A stretch of 29,330 nucleotides of DNA, taken from contig JAFRBA010000255.1 in assembly GCA_017405115.1 (NCBI GenBank), forward strand, positions 1 to 29,330, in the 5' to 3' direction. Below the pieces are notes generated by a model. It was not told the DNA's origin. It ran no database searches and worked only from the letters and a program-made list of their open reading frames with translations. Shown here in pieces: positions 6,912-15,100 of this stretch (its first letter is position 1; each line of letters begins with the position of its first letter). Source of the stretch: Kiritimatiellia bacterium. GTDB taxonomy: Bacteria > Verrucomicrobiota > Kiritimatiellia > RFP12 > UBA1067. The translations under genes were made by a program, and so were the position numbers.

Positions 6912-7790
6912 TTATTCATTGGCGAGAGCCGACTTGAACGACACAGTCGCGTCGCCACCAACAACCGTCGCCACCTGGAACGCCTCGCCGGGCTGGAACG
7001 TGATGCTCTGGCCGAGCGGCGTGGAGTAGTCCTCCTCGATGGCAACTGCATCTTCTTCATACCAGCCAGCTTCCGCGCTGTACTCGCCAGCGATGTAGGC
7101 AGGAACGAACACGATCTTACGGACGAACGAGCCGTTGGAATTGAGTTCCACGACGGCGTCAAGCATCGCCTGCCAGCCAGTGCCAATCTCACCAGTAAGG
7201 TCGCAGTTTGTGATCAACTCGTCAAGCTTAATGGTCTTTTCAGCACAATTGGCAACAATCATGAAGCCCTCAAGGTCGGTGACGGTCGCCGTCGGCTTGA
7301 CTTCGCCGGCGAACGTTATGGCCGCATCGCCACCATCTACAGTCGCCACCTGAATGCCGAGACCGAATGTGATGGGCGTGTCATCGAGAGGATCGGAGTA
7401 GTCTTCATCGATTGCGACCGCGTCCTCCTCGTACCACCCAGCCTCTGCACTGTATTCACCAGCGATGTATGCAGGGACATATACGACTTTCTTAACGAAC
7501 GAGCCGTTGGAATTGAGTTCCACAACAGCGTCAAGCATCGCCTGCCAGCCGGTGCCGACTTCGCCGGTGAGGTCGCAGTTAGTCTTGAGGTCGCCGTAGG
7601 TCATCGATTCGGAACCGCCAACGCCAGTGAACGTCGAGCCGACGAACTGGAAGTTGTTGAGTGCCTTTGAACGGTAACCCACTGTATTAGCCGAGGTTAC
7701 GCCGGTGGCCTGTACTGCGCCGCCGTGCGGATTGCGGAGATAATAAGAAATCGAAAGCGGGGAATCGCATTTTTCGCGCATTCCCCACAT
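6912..7790 (-). CDS. A2: two-repeat 'SANTVGY' protein
   Basis: A 292-residue paralogue of A1 in the opposite direction. The first ~22 residues (MWGMREKCDSPLSISYYLRN) are not a signal peptide and are unrelated to the other A copies; homology begins at HGGAVQATG. The two internal repeats each carry NCDLTGE, GWQAMLDAVVELNSNGSF, YIAGEYSAEAGWYEEDA and DEDYS/EEDYS. The ATG lies 3 nt after the recombinase stop codon, so transcription and perhaps translation come from the recombinase gene. That link may be accidental, since the N-terminal segment seems to be flank sequence. B2 follows downstream. Confidence 0.7.
   Translation of the reverse strand: MWGMREKCDSPLSISYYLRNPHGGAVQATGVTSANTVGYRSKALNNFQFVGSTFTGVGGSESMTYGDLKTNCDLTGEVGTGWQAMLDAVVELNSNGSFVKKVVYVPAYIAGEYSAEAGWYEEDAVAIDEDYSDPLDDTPITFGLGIQVATVDGGDAAITFAGEVKPTATVTDLEGFMIVANCAEKTIKLDELITNCDLTGEIGTGWQAMLDAVVELNSNGSFVRKIVFVPAYIAGEYSAEAGWYEEDAVAIEEDYSTPLGQSITFQPGEAFQVATVVGGDATVSFKSALANE
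7627..7726 (-). repeat. Invariant block at the start of A2
   Basis: This is the minus-strand copy of the block at 4689-4789. It is identical from ACGGCGGCG to GACGTTCAC; only the first base differs, since the triplet is CAC instead of TAC. Confidence 0.85.
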
Positions 7791-7793
7791 TTC

Positions 7794-8708
7794 TCAAATC
7801 AAATCCGTAACACGGATGTTGTCGATGTTGGGCTGGGCTGGATCGGCGTAGTAGTGCATGATGGTGCGGATGTCATCGCCGGAGATCGACACGGCCATTT
7901 CCGCGCCAAACTTCTGATAGACGTGATCGACGCATATCTTGCGCAGTTCATACGCACCCTTGGTTCCTGTGAAGCCCATGCCGCGCATGGCGGCGTTCAA
8001 CTCGTCGAACACGGCCTCGTCGAGTTCCGGTAGATCGTCGCCGTTGAAAATGGTGTGCATCTGCGCCCATATCGACGGATGCACAGGCCACTTCACGACG
8101 CGCCCGGACGAGTGTTCCGTCTTGTGCGGCGTGTAGTTCAGGAACACACGTCCGTCGCGCTCCACGAAGTTGTTGCGGCGGAGACGCATGATGTCGCCGT
8201 TGCGCATGGCGAACTCAAGCATCATCGTGGCCACGAACCACAGTTCCCCCGGACGCAGGGCAACGTACCACTCCTTAACCTTGGTGAGCGTTGTCGCGTC
8301 TGGGCGGTGATAACGCGGTGCTTTTGGGCGATGGCCAAAGGACGGGAACGGCGGAACCTTCCAGCCGTGGTCTTCGTAGTATGGCAGAACCCACTTGGCG
8401 AAAAGTTGCCGCAGCTGGTAGAGCGACGAGATCGCCGTGATGGGGCGTGTGCCGTCCTTCAGCATATCCGAGAGGTACTTGTGTATGAGCGGCGGCTTGA
8501 TAATCGAGACGAGCGGGAAGTCCTCGTCGAGTGCCATGCGTTCGTGTCCACAGCGTTCCCTGCGGTCGTTCATCCAGCGCATGAAACGCCGGTAGCCCAC
8601 GAGCGTGTTCTTCACGGTTCCCTCGTTCGGACGCCCACATTTGAGGCGTTCGACGGAGGCGGACTCAAGATAAGTCTTGAGCATCTTGTTCATTGTTGGT
8701 GTAGTCAT
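7794..8708 (-). CDS. Tyrosine recombinase/integrase with altered histidine positions
   Basis: A site-specific recombinase of 304 residues with an N-terminal SAM-like core-binding domain (about 8-115) and a C-terminal catalytic domain. Visible catalytic residues are Arg169 in MRNGD, a beta-hairpin Lys196 in PHKTEHS, Arg256 in YELRK, and the Tyr286/Tyr287 nucleophile in IMHYYADP. The two usual histidine positions seem changed: HxxR reads YELR at 253-256, and the GH before the nucleophile region reads GD (277-278). AAAGGA lies about 11 nt before the ATG. The gene lies exactly between the two copies of the A-B/B-A unit and is followed within 3 nt by A2. This placement suggests that it moves or inverts the cassettes. 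Its substrate sites are unknown. Confidence 0.85.
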   Translation of the reverse strand: MTTPTMNKMLKTYLESASVERLKCGRPNEGTVKNTLVGYRRFMRWMNDRRERCGHERMALDEDFPLVSIIKPPLIHKYLSDMLKDGTRPITAISSLYQLRQLFAKWVLPYYEDHGWKVPPFPSFGHRPKAPRYHRPDATTLTKVKEWYVALRPGELWFVATMMLEFAMRNGDIMRLRRNNFVERDGRVFLNYTPHKTEHSSGRVVKWPVHPSIWAQMHTIFNGDDLPELDEAVFDELNAAMRGMGFTGTKGAYELRKICVDHVYQKFGAEMAVSISGDDIRTIMHYYADPAQPNIDNIRVTDLI

Positions 8709-8762
8709 TGTTTTTCATTCCTTTCTACTAATAGGGGAAAGAAATTTTACCAATATCCGTCA

Positions 8763-9635
8763 ATGAAAAAGTGCCGAAAATTTGATTTGCCATGCTCAAT
8801 TTATTGTTATGCCCGCCCCCACTACGGCGGCGCAGTACAGGCCACCGGCGTAACCTCGGCTAATACAGTGGGTTACCGTTCAAAGGCACTCAACAACTTC
8901 CAGTTCGTCGGCTCGACGTTCACGGGAGTTGGCGGTTCCGAATCAATGACTTACGGCGACCTCAAGACCAACTGTGACCTCACGGGCGAAGTCGGTGATG
9001 GATGGCAGGCTCTATCGGATGCCGTTGTGGAACTCAACGCCAATGGCAGTTTTGTTCGCAACATTGTATTCGTGCCTGGATACATCGCTGGCGAGTATGG
9101 TGCAGAAGCGGGTTGGTACGAGATGGATGCCGTCGCTATCGACGAGGACTATTCCACTCCTCTTGACGCTACGACCATTACGTTCGGTCTTGGTATTCAG
9201 ACTGCAACGGCTGGCGCGGGCGATGCAGCCGTGACCTTTAGTGGCGAAGTTAAACCGACCGCCACAGTTACCGATGTCAACGGCTTTATGATCGTTGCCA
9301 ACTGTGCCGAAAAGGCCATCAAGCTCGACGAGCTGATCACCAACTGCGACCTTACCGGCGAGCTCGGTACGGGCTGGCAAGCGATGTCGGATGCAGTAGT
9401 TGAGCTCAATGAGAATGGTAGCTTTGTCCGCAACATCGTGTATGTCCCTGCGTACATCGCTGGAGAATACAGCGCAGCGGCCGGTTGGTACGAAATGGAT
9501 GCCGTCACTATCGACGAGGACTATTCCACACCTCTCGGACAGAGTGTTATATTCCAGCCGGGCGAGGCGTTCCAGGTTGCGACGGCCGCTGCTGGCGACG
9601 CGACGGTTTCGTTCAGGTCTGCTCTCGCTGAATAA
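8763..9635 (+). CDS. A3: two-repeat 'SANTVGY' protein
   Basis: A 290-residue A paralogue, divergent from the recombinase gene. It could start at the ATG at 8763, giving MKKCRKFDLPCSIYCYARP before the conserved YGGAVQATG. That leader is basic but not a convincing signal peptide, and no Shine-Dalgarno sequence precedes it. The repeats match A1 in register, with YIAGEYGAEAGWYEMDAV and YIAGEYSAAAGWYEMDAV in place of the YVASEFGAEQGWY type. The last codons (TVSFRSALAE) and the linker to B3 match A1-B1 almost exactly, pairing A3 with A1 as duplicated partners. Confidence 0.7.
   Translation: MKKCRKFDLPCSIYCYARPHYGGAVQATGVTSANTVGYRSKALNNFQFVGSTFTGVGGSESMTYGDLKTNCDLTGEVGDGWQALSDAVVELNANGSFVRNIVFVPGYIAGEYGAEAGWYEMDAVAIDEDYSTPLDATTITFGLGIQTATAGAGDAAVTFSGEVKPTATVTDVNGFMIVANCAEKAIKLDELITNCDLTGELGTGWQAMSDAVVELNENGSFVRNIVYVPAYIAGEYSAAAGWYEMDAVTIDEDYSTPLGQSVIFQPGEAFQVATAAAGDATVSFRSALAE
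8823..8923 (+). repeat. 101-nt invariant block at the start of A3
   Basis: It matches A1 4689-4789 base for base, whereas the next ~60 nt (from 8924) already show about ten silent changes against A1. Confidence 0.85.
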
Positions 9636-9692
9636 AACGATTTTGTGCGGCGCACAGTGTGTCGTGCAGAAAACAAAAACAAGGAAATGAAA

Positions 9693-10283
9693 ATGAAAAA
9701 ACTAATGTTTGTACTCGCCGCTGTTCTTGCGGCAGGTATGGTGCAGGCAGCCTCGATTAACTGGGGCACCGGCACGGGTATCAAGGGAGTAACGAGTGAT
9801 TCCGATCCGTCGTTTGGTTCTGCCAACGCCGCATCGGGAACTCTCAATGTTTACGTGTGGCTCGTAGATGCCGCTACGTACAACTCGACAGGGGTTGACA
9901 AGATCTGGGACACCTACGGATCTTCGCTCGGCACCGCAACCGCCAGCGTAACTGGCAAGAGCGGCGCAGCCGGTGCTACGGCCAAGACGGACGGCCTTTC
10001 GTTCTCGGCCACCGAGGATACGCCGTATTATGGTCTCGTGCTTACGACTTACGACCCTGACAAGGATGGCACGGTGGACTACTATATCGCTAACAAGGCG
10101 GTTGGTAATGTGAATACGTCCGGTAATGGTGGTGCAATCGGTAATCTTGCCAAGAGCCTTGGCGGAACCGGTGGTACGGCGATTAGTGGCTGGACTTCGG
10201 CGTCGTCCGTTCCGGAGCCCACAAGCGGGATTCTTCTCCTCCTCGGCATGGCCGGTCTTGCGCTCCGTCGCAAGCATGCATAA
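9693..10283 (+). CDS. B3: PEP-CTERM protein
   Basis: A 196-residue B paralogue. The ATG at 9693 has AAGGA at 7 nt, better than the one at 9687. Signal peptide MKKLMFVLAAVLAAGMVQAA; core NWGTGTGIKGVTSDSDPSFG, YNSTGVDKIWDTYGSSLG, YYGLVL, DGTVDYYIANKA; tail SVPEPTSGILLLLGMAGLA with RRKHA. Its N-terminal half is closest to B2 but its tail is closest to B1, which suggests exchange of segments between copies. It lies downstream of A3 and ends at the terminator at 10306. Confidence 0.88.
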   Translation: MKKLMFVLAAVLAAGMVQAASINWGTGTGIKGVTSDSDPSFGSANAASGTLNVYVWLVDAATYNSTGVDKIWDTYGSSLGTATASVTGKSGAAGATAKTDGLSFSATEDTPYYGLVLTTYDPDKDGTVDYYIANKAVGNVNTSGNGGAIGNLAKSLGGTGGTAISGWTSASSVPEPTSGILLLLGMAGLALRRKHA

Positions 10284-10305
10284 TGTGTAGCAACACATGA
10301 ACGCA

Positions 10306-10337
10306 AAGAAGCCGTCCTCTCGCGAGGACGGCTTCTT
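10306..10337. terminator. Bidirectional terminator between B3 and B4
   Basis: A perfect 14-bp stem (10306-10319 with 10324-10337, AAGAAGCCGTCCTC) closes on loop TCGC and is followed by CGTCTTTAT. It is the counterpart of the hairpin at 6162. Confidence 0.85.
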
Positions 10338-10403
10338 CGTCTTTATCTGATTGCGTCAGATTACGCACGGACCAGCCGAGCGTAGCGAGACAGCCTAGGG
10401 CTA

Positions 10404-10997
10404 TCAAGCCCGACGGCCGCGGCGCAGGGCGAGACCCGCGAGACCGACGAGCATCAGCAGACCAGAGGTCGGCTCCGGAACATCGGCAGCTGCCGTCCAG
10501 CCCGTGATTGCCGTACCGCCGGCACCGCCAAGGTTCTTGGCAAGGTAGGTGACGGTCGCGTCAGTTCCTGCTGTATTGATGTTCGCGGTCGCCTTGTTGG
10601 CGATGTAGTAATCGAGCGTACCATCCTTGTCCGTATCGAGGCCGACAAGCACGAGGCCATAATATGGGGTGTTCTCGGTGGTCGAGAATGATAGACCTGT
10701 AGTTTTCACATTCGCACCCGTCGCTCCGCTCTTGCCGGTAACGCTCTGCGTCGCCGTATCGAGCTTGGCCCCGTAGGCATCCCAGATTCCGTCAACCGCA
10801 GTCGAGTTGTATGTGGTGGCATCGACGAGCCACACATAGAGACTCAACGTGCCGGACGCCGCGTTTGCGCTTCCGAATGCGGGATTCGAGTCGCTGGTTA
10901 TGCCTTTGACTGCCGTGCCGGTATTCCACGTCACCTGCGCAGCCTGCATCATCCCTGCCGCAAGTACGGCAGCGAATACAAACATGAGTTTTTTCAT
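10404..10997 (-). CDS. B4: PEP-CTERM protein
   Basis: A 197-residue B paralogue running leftward. The start at 10997 is chosen over 11003 because of its spacing from AAGGA. Signal peptide MKKLMFVFAAVLAAGMMQAA; core TWNTGTAVKGITSDSNPAFG, YVWLVDATTYNSTA, YYGLVLVGLDTDKDG, DYYIANKATANINTAG; tail DVPEPTSGLLMLVGLAGLA with RRGRRA. As in B2, the stop codon lies in GGGCT-TGAT-AGCCC. It follows A4 in the same direction. Probable exported, exosortase-processed protein of unknown role. Confidence 0.88.
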   Translation of the reverse strand: MKKLMFVFAAVLAAGMMQAAQVTWNTGTAVKGITSDSNPAFGSANAASGTLSLYVWLVDATTYNSTAVDGIWDAYGAKLDTATQSVTGKSGATGANVKTTGLSFSTTENTPYYGLVLVGLDTDKDGTLDYYIANKATANINTAGTDATVTYLAKNLGGAGGTAITGWTAAADVPEPTSGLLMLVGLAGLALRRGRRA

Positions 10998-11066
10998 TTT
11001 CATTTCCTTGTTAGTTTTTGTTTTCTCAGTAGCGACGCATCCTTGACACGCCACTCCTTGAAATCG

Positions 11067-11930
11067 TTATTCGTTAGCGAGAGCCGACTTGAAAGAGATC
11101 GTTGCGTCACCACCCGTGGCCGTTGCAACCTGAAAGGCCTCGCCCGGTTGGAATGTAACAGTCTGACCAAGTGGCGAAGAAAGATCGCCATCATTGGCGG
11201 CGTTCTCTTCATACCAACCCTGTTCCCCCTCAAACTCCGTGGCGACATAGCCAGGGACGAACACAATCTTGCGGACGAAGCTACCGAAGGAATCAAGTTC
11301 AACAACAGCATCTGCCATCGCAATCCAGCCATCGCCAACTTCGCCAGTGAGGTCGCAGTTGGTGATGAGTTCGTCGAGCTTGACGGCCTTTTCGGCGCAG
11401 TTGGCAACAATCATGAAGCCCTCAACGTCGGTCACGGTCGCCGTAGGCTTGACCTCACCAGCGAATGTCACACTCGCATCGCCGCCGTCGGCAGTCGCAG
11501 TCTGAATGCCGAGACCAAAAGTGATGGGCGTGTTGTCCAAGGGGGTGGAGAGATCACCATCATTGGCAGCGTTTTCTTCGTACCAGCCTTGCTCGCCACC
11601 AAACTCGGTCGCGACATAACCCGGTACAAATACAACCTTGCGAATGAAACTCCCATAAGCATCAAGCTCAACAACAGCATCTGCCATCGCAATCCACCCC
11701 GTGCCAAGTTCGCCAGTGAGGTCACAGTTGGTCTTGAGTGCACCATAGGTCATCGTCTCGGAACCGCCAACGCCCGTGAACGTCGAGCCGACGAACTGGA
11801 AGCTGCCGAGTTCTTTCTGGCGGTACCCCACTGTATTGGCCGAGGTTATGCCATCGGCCTGTACTGCGCCGCCGTAGGGAAAGAGATGGTAATTGGGAAT
11901 AAGAAAGAGGGAATAGGGAAAAGCGGTCAC
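11067..11930 (-). CDS. A4: two-repeat 'SANTVGY' protein, most diverged copy
   Basis: An A paralogue of up to 287 residues. The only start ahead of the conserved YGGAVQADG is a GTG at 11930 inside a REP-like hairpin. The residues it would add (TAFPYSLFLIPNYHLFP) are read from the dispersed ATTCCC-type repeat, so the true 5' end is doubtful, as for A1. The two repeats are NCDLTGE, GWIAMADAVVELDAYGSF, YVATEFGGEQGWYEENAANDGDLSTPL and a second such unit. The block at 11776-11876 differs from the other three A copies at many positions. B4 follows downstream. It is divergent from the Cas12a-like locus. Confidence 0.65.
   Translation of the reverse strand: MTAFPYSLFLIPNYHLFPYGGAVQADGITSANTVGYRQKELGSFQFVGSTFTGVGGSETMTYGALKTNCDLTGELGTGWIAMADAVVELDAYGSFIRKVVFVPGYVATEFGGEQGWYEENAANDGDLSTPLDNTPITFGLGIQTATADGGDASVTFAGEVKPTATVTDVEGFMIVANCAEKAVKLDELITNCDLTGEVGDGWIAMADAVVELDSFGSFVRKIVFVPGYVATEFEGEQGWYEENAANDGDLSSPLGQTVTFQPGEAFQVATATGGDATISFKSALANE
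11776..11876 (-). repeat. Diverged copy of the A start block (A4)
   Basis: The first 21 nt (TACGGCGGCG...) and the last ~27 nt of the 101-nt block are kept, but the middle differs (RQKELGS instead of RSKALNN). A4 thus did not take part in the most recent homogenisation. Confidence 0.8.
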
Positions 11931-11978
11931 GCGGGACGCGTGGCCCTACCATTCCCCGTTCCTCATTCCCCGTTCCCG
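11925..11978. repeat. REP-like hairpin and ATTCCCC/GTTCC tract
   Basis: GGTCACGCG (11925-11933) pairs with CGCGTGGCC (11937-11945) with one G-T mismatch. It is followed by ATTCCCCGTTCC-type units at 11951-11978, the reverse of the tract at 1871-1902. This dispersed repeat separates A4 from the promoter at 11984 and covers its -35 region. Confidence 0.7.
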
Positions 11979-11983
11979 ATTTG

Positions 11984-11992
11984 TGATATAAT
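11984..11992 (+). promoter_or_regulatory. Extended -10 promoter of the handle RNA / cas12a-like gene
   Basis: TGATATAAT is a TGn extension plus perfect TATAAT at 11987-11992. Transcription should begin around 11998-12000, exactly at the base of the stem described for the RNA. No consensus -35 is present. The same element type drives tmRNA, the type III secretion operon and the 4554 operon in this window. Confidence 0.75.
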
Positions 11993-11997
11993 ATATG

Positions 11998-12060
11998 GCG
12001 TTCGGCAGGGAAGATAGTTTCTACTTCCGGTAGATCAAGTACCCCTGCCGGGCGTTTTCT
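11998..12060 (+). ncRNA. Solitary Cas12a-type direct-repeat hairpin RNA
   Basis: Positions 12015-12035 read TAGTTTCTACT, then TCCG, then GTAGAT. This matches the Cas12a crRNA handle (consensus TAATTTCTACT-n-GTAGAT) with one change in the 5' part. The stem TCTAC (12020-12024) pairs with GTAGA (12030-12034) around a 5-nt loop. About 20 nt of guide-like sequence follow (from CAAGTACCCCTGCC at 12036). Most of that is paired with the RNA's own 5' end, CGTTCGGCAGGG (11999-12010), so the 'guide' is masked. No second repeat is visible, so this is not a CRISPR array. It lies between a strong promoter and the Cas12a-like gene. It may be a stand-alone guide/scaffold RNA or a leader element bound by the protein. 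The resemblance is seen directly; the role is inferred. Confidence 0.75.
11999..12058 (+). terminator. Terminator-like stem enclosing the handle hairpin
   Basis: CGTTCGGCAGGG (11999-12010) pairs over all 12 positions with CCCTGCCGGGCG (12043-12054), using two G-U pairs, and TTTT follows (12055-12058). The 32-nt loop holds the Cas12a-type hairpin. It could end a ~60-nt RNA or act as an attenuator for the gene starting at 12111, with protein binding to the nested hairpin deciding the outcome. Confidence 0.65.
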
Positions 12061-12110
12061 CCTGTCGTTCCGAAAGGCGGGGCGCGTGGGGATAGCCGAC
12101 TACAAAAGAC

Positions 12111-15100
12111 ATGACGCTGAATGAATCCATAGGACGTTTCAACGTCCGCAAGACCCTGCGCTTCGAGATGAAGCCGCTCGGCAAGACCGCCGAGAACCTC
12201 GACGCGTTCCTCGCAGAGGACGAGGAACGCGCATCAGATCTCAACACCATCAAAACGTTCATCGAGGCGGAGCACCTCGCGCTCGTACGCAGGGTGTTCA
12301 ACGCGCTCCCCGATCCGCTTCCGGGCTACAGCGAGATCAAGCACTCCTTCAAGCGCGACCCCGCGTACCCGGTTCTCTCCGAGCGCGGAACGGTATCCGT
12401 GGTCAAGGCGATCATCGAACGGTGCAGCCAGACGCGGCTCAAGGTTCCGAAGCAGGTGCGCAACCTTGAGCGGTGGCAGCCGCTCTTCATCAAGTGGCAC
12501 TGGCATTGCCTCTCGCTCTACACCGACAACGGCGAAAACTCCGTCGCCCGCGAATGGGCCGGAAGGTCAAAGGCCGACGTGGAGGCGACGAGCCGTTTTC
12601 TGCGTGGGGCGCGGAAGGTCAAACCGTCGCGCAACTACTGGTTTGACCGCGCACCGTTCCGCATGATGTTCGACAACCGCTCGTGCGGCATGGGCTGGCT
12701 GAAGGAGGATTTCAAGTATTCGCACACGTTCCTCATGAAGGATGGCGACCGCGTCCTCATCGGCGTGACCCCGCGCACGTCAAAGGTCGATCCTTTTTCC
12801 ATGCCCAATCCGCTGCCCGTCGAGGAGGCGTACCAGCTCTACGTCGAGACGGCGGACGAGAAGCCTCATTTCCGCGCCATCCCTCGTGCCCTCGTCGATG
12901 CGCCCGCGCACCACGGATCGCTGTTCCTGTTCGAGCTGTGCGGGCGCGGGCTGCGCAACAAGTCGAATCTCAACGCGATGTATCTCCGCGCCCTCCTTTC
13001 GGATGGCAACGTCGCAGACCGCGTGTTCCATCTCGACCGCGTGTGCGAGTTCTACGTGCGCAAGGGGTCGGACATCACAAAGGACGGCAAGCCGGAGCAT
13101 TTCCGCCAGCGGTTCACGGAGTGCAAGTTCTTCGTCTCACTGCACATCAGCTGCAATCCCGACCTCGTGCTGGCGGGGAACCGTCCGCAGGCGTTCGGGA
13201 ACCTCGCCAAGTTCTACCAGAACGAGCCCTACGCGAAGTTCATCATCGTCGCGCCCGCCGACGGCGGCTACACGATTGACGGCGAGTTCATGCCGACGGC
13301 GAAGGCGAACAGTGGCGGCTTGGCGGGGACGCTGGCGCGGCTCGTCGTGGAGAAGGATGCCTACGTGCTGATCGACCCCGCCGTGCCGGAGGCGATCCGT
13401 CGCGCCGTGAAGGACAAGTTCTCGTACATCGTCGTGCGCGGGCGCGAGCCGTACACGGATGGCGGCATCATGCGCGGGTACCAGCTCGTGGACAGGGTGT
13501 TCGCCGGAAAGCCGGAGGACTTGCAGCTCGCCGAGCTGGGCCGTAGGAGCCGGGGCGCGGGCGGACGCGCCGTGATCGAGACGGCGGCATGGCGTTGGGG
13601 TTTCATGGAGGGGAACGCCCTCTCGCTCTTCAACGCCAATCCGCAGGCTGGATCGCTCAAGCTCCCCGACCTCTCCCTCGCCATCGGCTTTGAACACCGC
13701 CTCGGACTCGACGGCGGCAAGGCGACGGTCGGCAAGCTCGTACAGACGGCGCGGATCATCTCGCTTGAGGAATCCCTCGACGCGCTCCGGTTCTGCAAGG
13801 ACGTGAAGATCGAGGCGAAACGGGTGTTCACGCCGCGACGGGGGGCGGAGAAGGACGCCGTCGTGTACGCGGGCGACTCGTTGCGGATCATCCGTGACGA
13901 GGGGCGTTACTTCCTGCTGGCGATGCCGAAGTTCGCACTGTACCAGTACGAACGCGACCTCCTCTTCACTCCGGGCGAGGAGAAGTCCGTCGCGGTACAG
14001 GCGTACCGCTGCGTCTCGGACGAAGGGATGCGTTCGCGCCATGACAACCACATCGAAGAGGAACAGCTCGACTTCAACAAGATCATGAACCTTGCGCGGG
14101 ACGGGCGCGTGTATTTCTACTCGCTAGACGTGAAAGACGCACGCTGGCTCTTCGACGCGACGTACACGCTGGCGAACAAGCGTCCGTGCCGGTTCATCCC
14201 CACCATCCCGCAGTTGTTCACACCCGGTTCGCCGCTGAAATCGTGCCATCCGTACAGGCAGAACGGCGTGTACCTCGTCACGGACGTTCCGGCTGACACG
14301 GAGACAATCGAGGTTCGGATGATGTTCACCGCCAACCCGCAGGTTCGGCGCGACGGGCGCAAGTACGAGGGGCGGTCGTGGAAGTCCTACTGCGACGCGT
14401 ACCCCGATGACGCGGGGCGTGAAGCCGTCCTGTGGCCGACAGGCGAGGCGACGGCGGAATCGCTCAAGAACGCCACACGGCGCGTCGTGGAGGCGGACGG
14501 CATCCTCCTGACCGATGCGGAGCATCTTCCGGCAGCACTTGAAGGGATGGGGTACGTCATCACGCAGACCTCCGCCCCCTACGTGCCGGGGGGCATCTAC
14601 CACGGCTATATGCTTGCCGACCGCGTGTTCAGGTCAACCGACGGGCGCGTGGAGTGGCGCGAGGCGACGGGATTCAAGCACAAAGCCGAGCCGGAGGGCA
14701 AGTTCGACCGGCACAAATACACGGAGGCGAAGCGCAAGGAGAACATGGGCAAGCCGCTCGTCGAGGTGTTGTCGGAGCGGATCGGGCGAGAGGCGGAGGC
14801 GGCGTTTTCGGAGCGCATCGAGGCGGAAGTCCTCGCCGACAAGAAGACGGCAAAGTTCTTCACGCTCGAGGCTCCCATCGTGATCGGCGACGAGTTCAAG
14901 GCGATGGTGGCGCGGGAGTTCCGGCGCGTCGCCTACACGGGGACGATGGGCTGGCGGCAGCAGATCGTCCGTCCGGCGCACGAGGTGGCCCTTGGTATCT
15001 GGCTGGCGCGGCTCCAGCCCGACCCGTCCTTGCCGGAACGCACCCAGACGCGCCAGAACGCCCCTGTACGCCCTCCGGCGGCCAAGGACGCGCCGTCGCC

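Larger units (their letters stand above)
4689..7726. repeat. First copy of duplicated convergent A-B/B-A cassette unit
   Basis: This unit contains A1>B1> terminator <B2<A2. It is matched in order, orientation and sequence by 8823-11876 (A3>B3> terminator <B4<A4). The A1-B1 and A3-B3 linkers are nearly identical. The A2-B2 and A4-B4 linkers form a second matching type, so the whole ~3.05-kb unit was duplicated rather than the single genes. The recombinase gene lies between the two copies. Confidence 0.85.
8823..11876. repeat. Second copy of duplicated convergent A-B/B-A cassette unit
   Basis: This copy contains A3>B3> terminator <B4<A4, matching 4689-7726. The central terminator and the ~70 nt after it (from CTTCGTCTTTATCTGATTG to the end of the B gene) are almost identical between copies, while A4 has drifted most. 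Confidence 0.85.

Noticed and set aside
8472..8481. Target of the putative guide in the recombinase gene (CAAGTACCTC on the minus strand)
   Set aside because: Only 9 of the first 10 positions match, the match breaks down directly after, and no TTTV precedes it. It is at chance level for this window.
8720..8745. Second Cas12a-type handle (CTTTCTACTAATAGG) before the recombinase gene
   Set aside because: The 3' half GTAGA needed for the stem is missing; the sequence forms a different CTTTC/GAAAG hairpin.
11998..12110. CRISPR array upstream of the Cas12a-like gene
   Set aside because: Only one repeat-like hairpin is present; I found no second copy of TTTCTAC...GTAGAT anywhere in the window on either strand.
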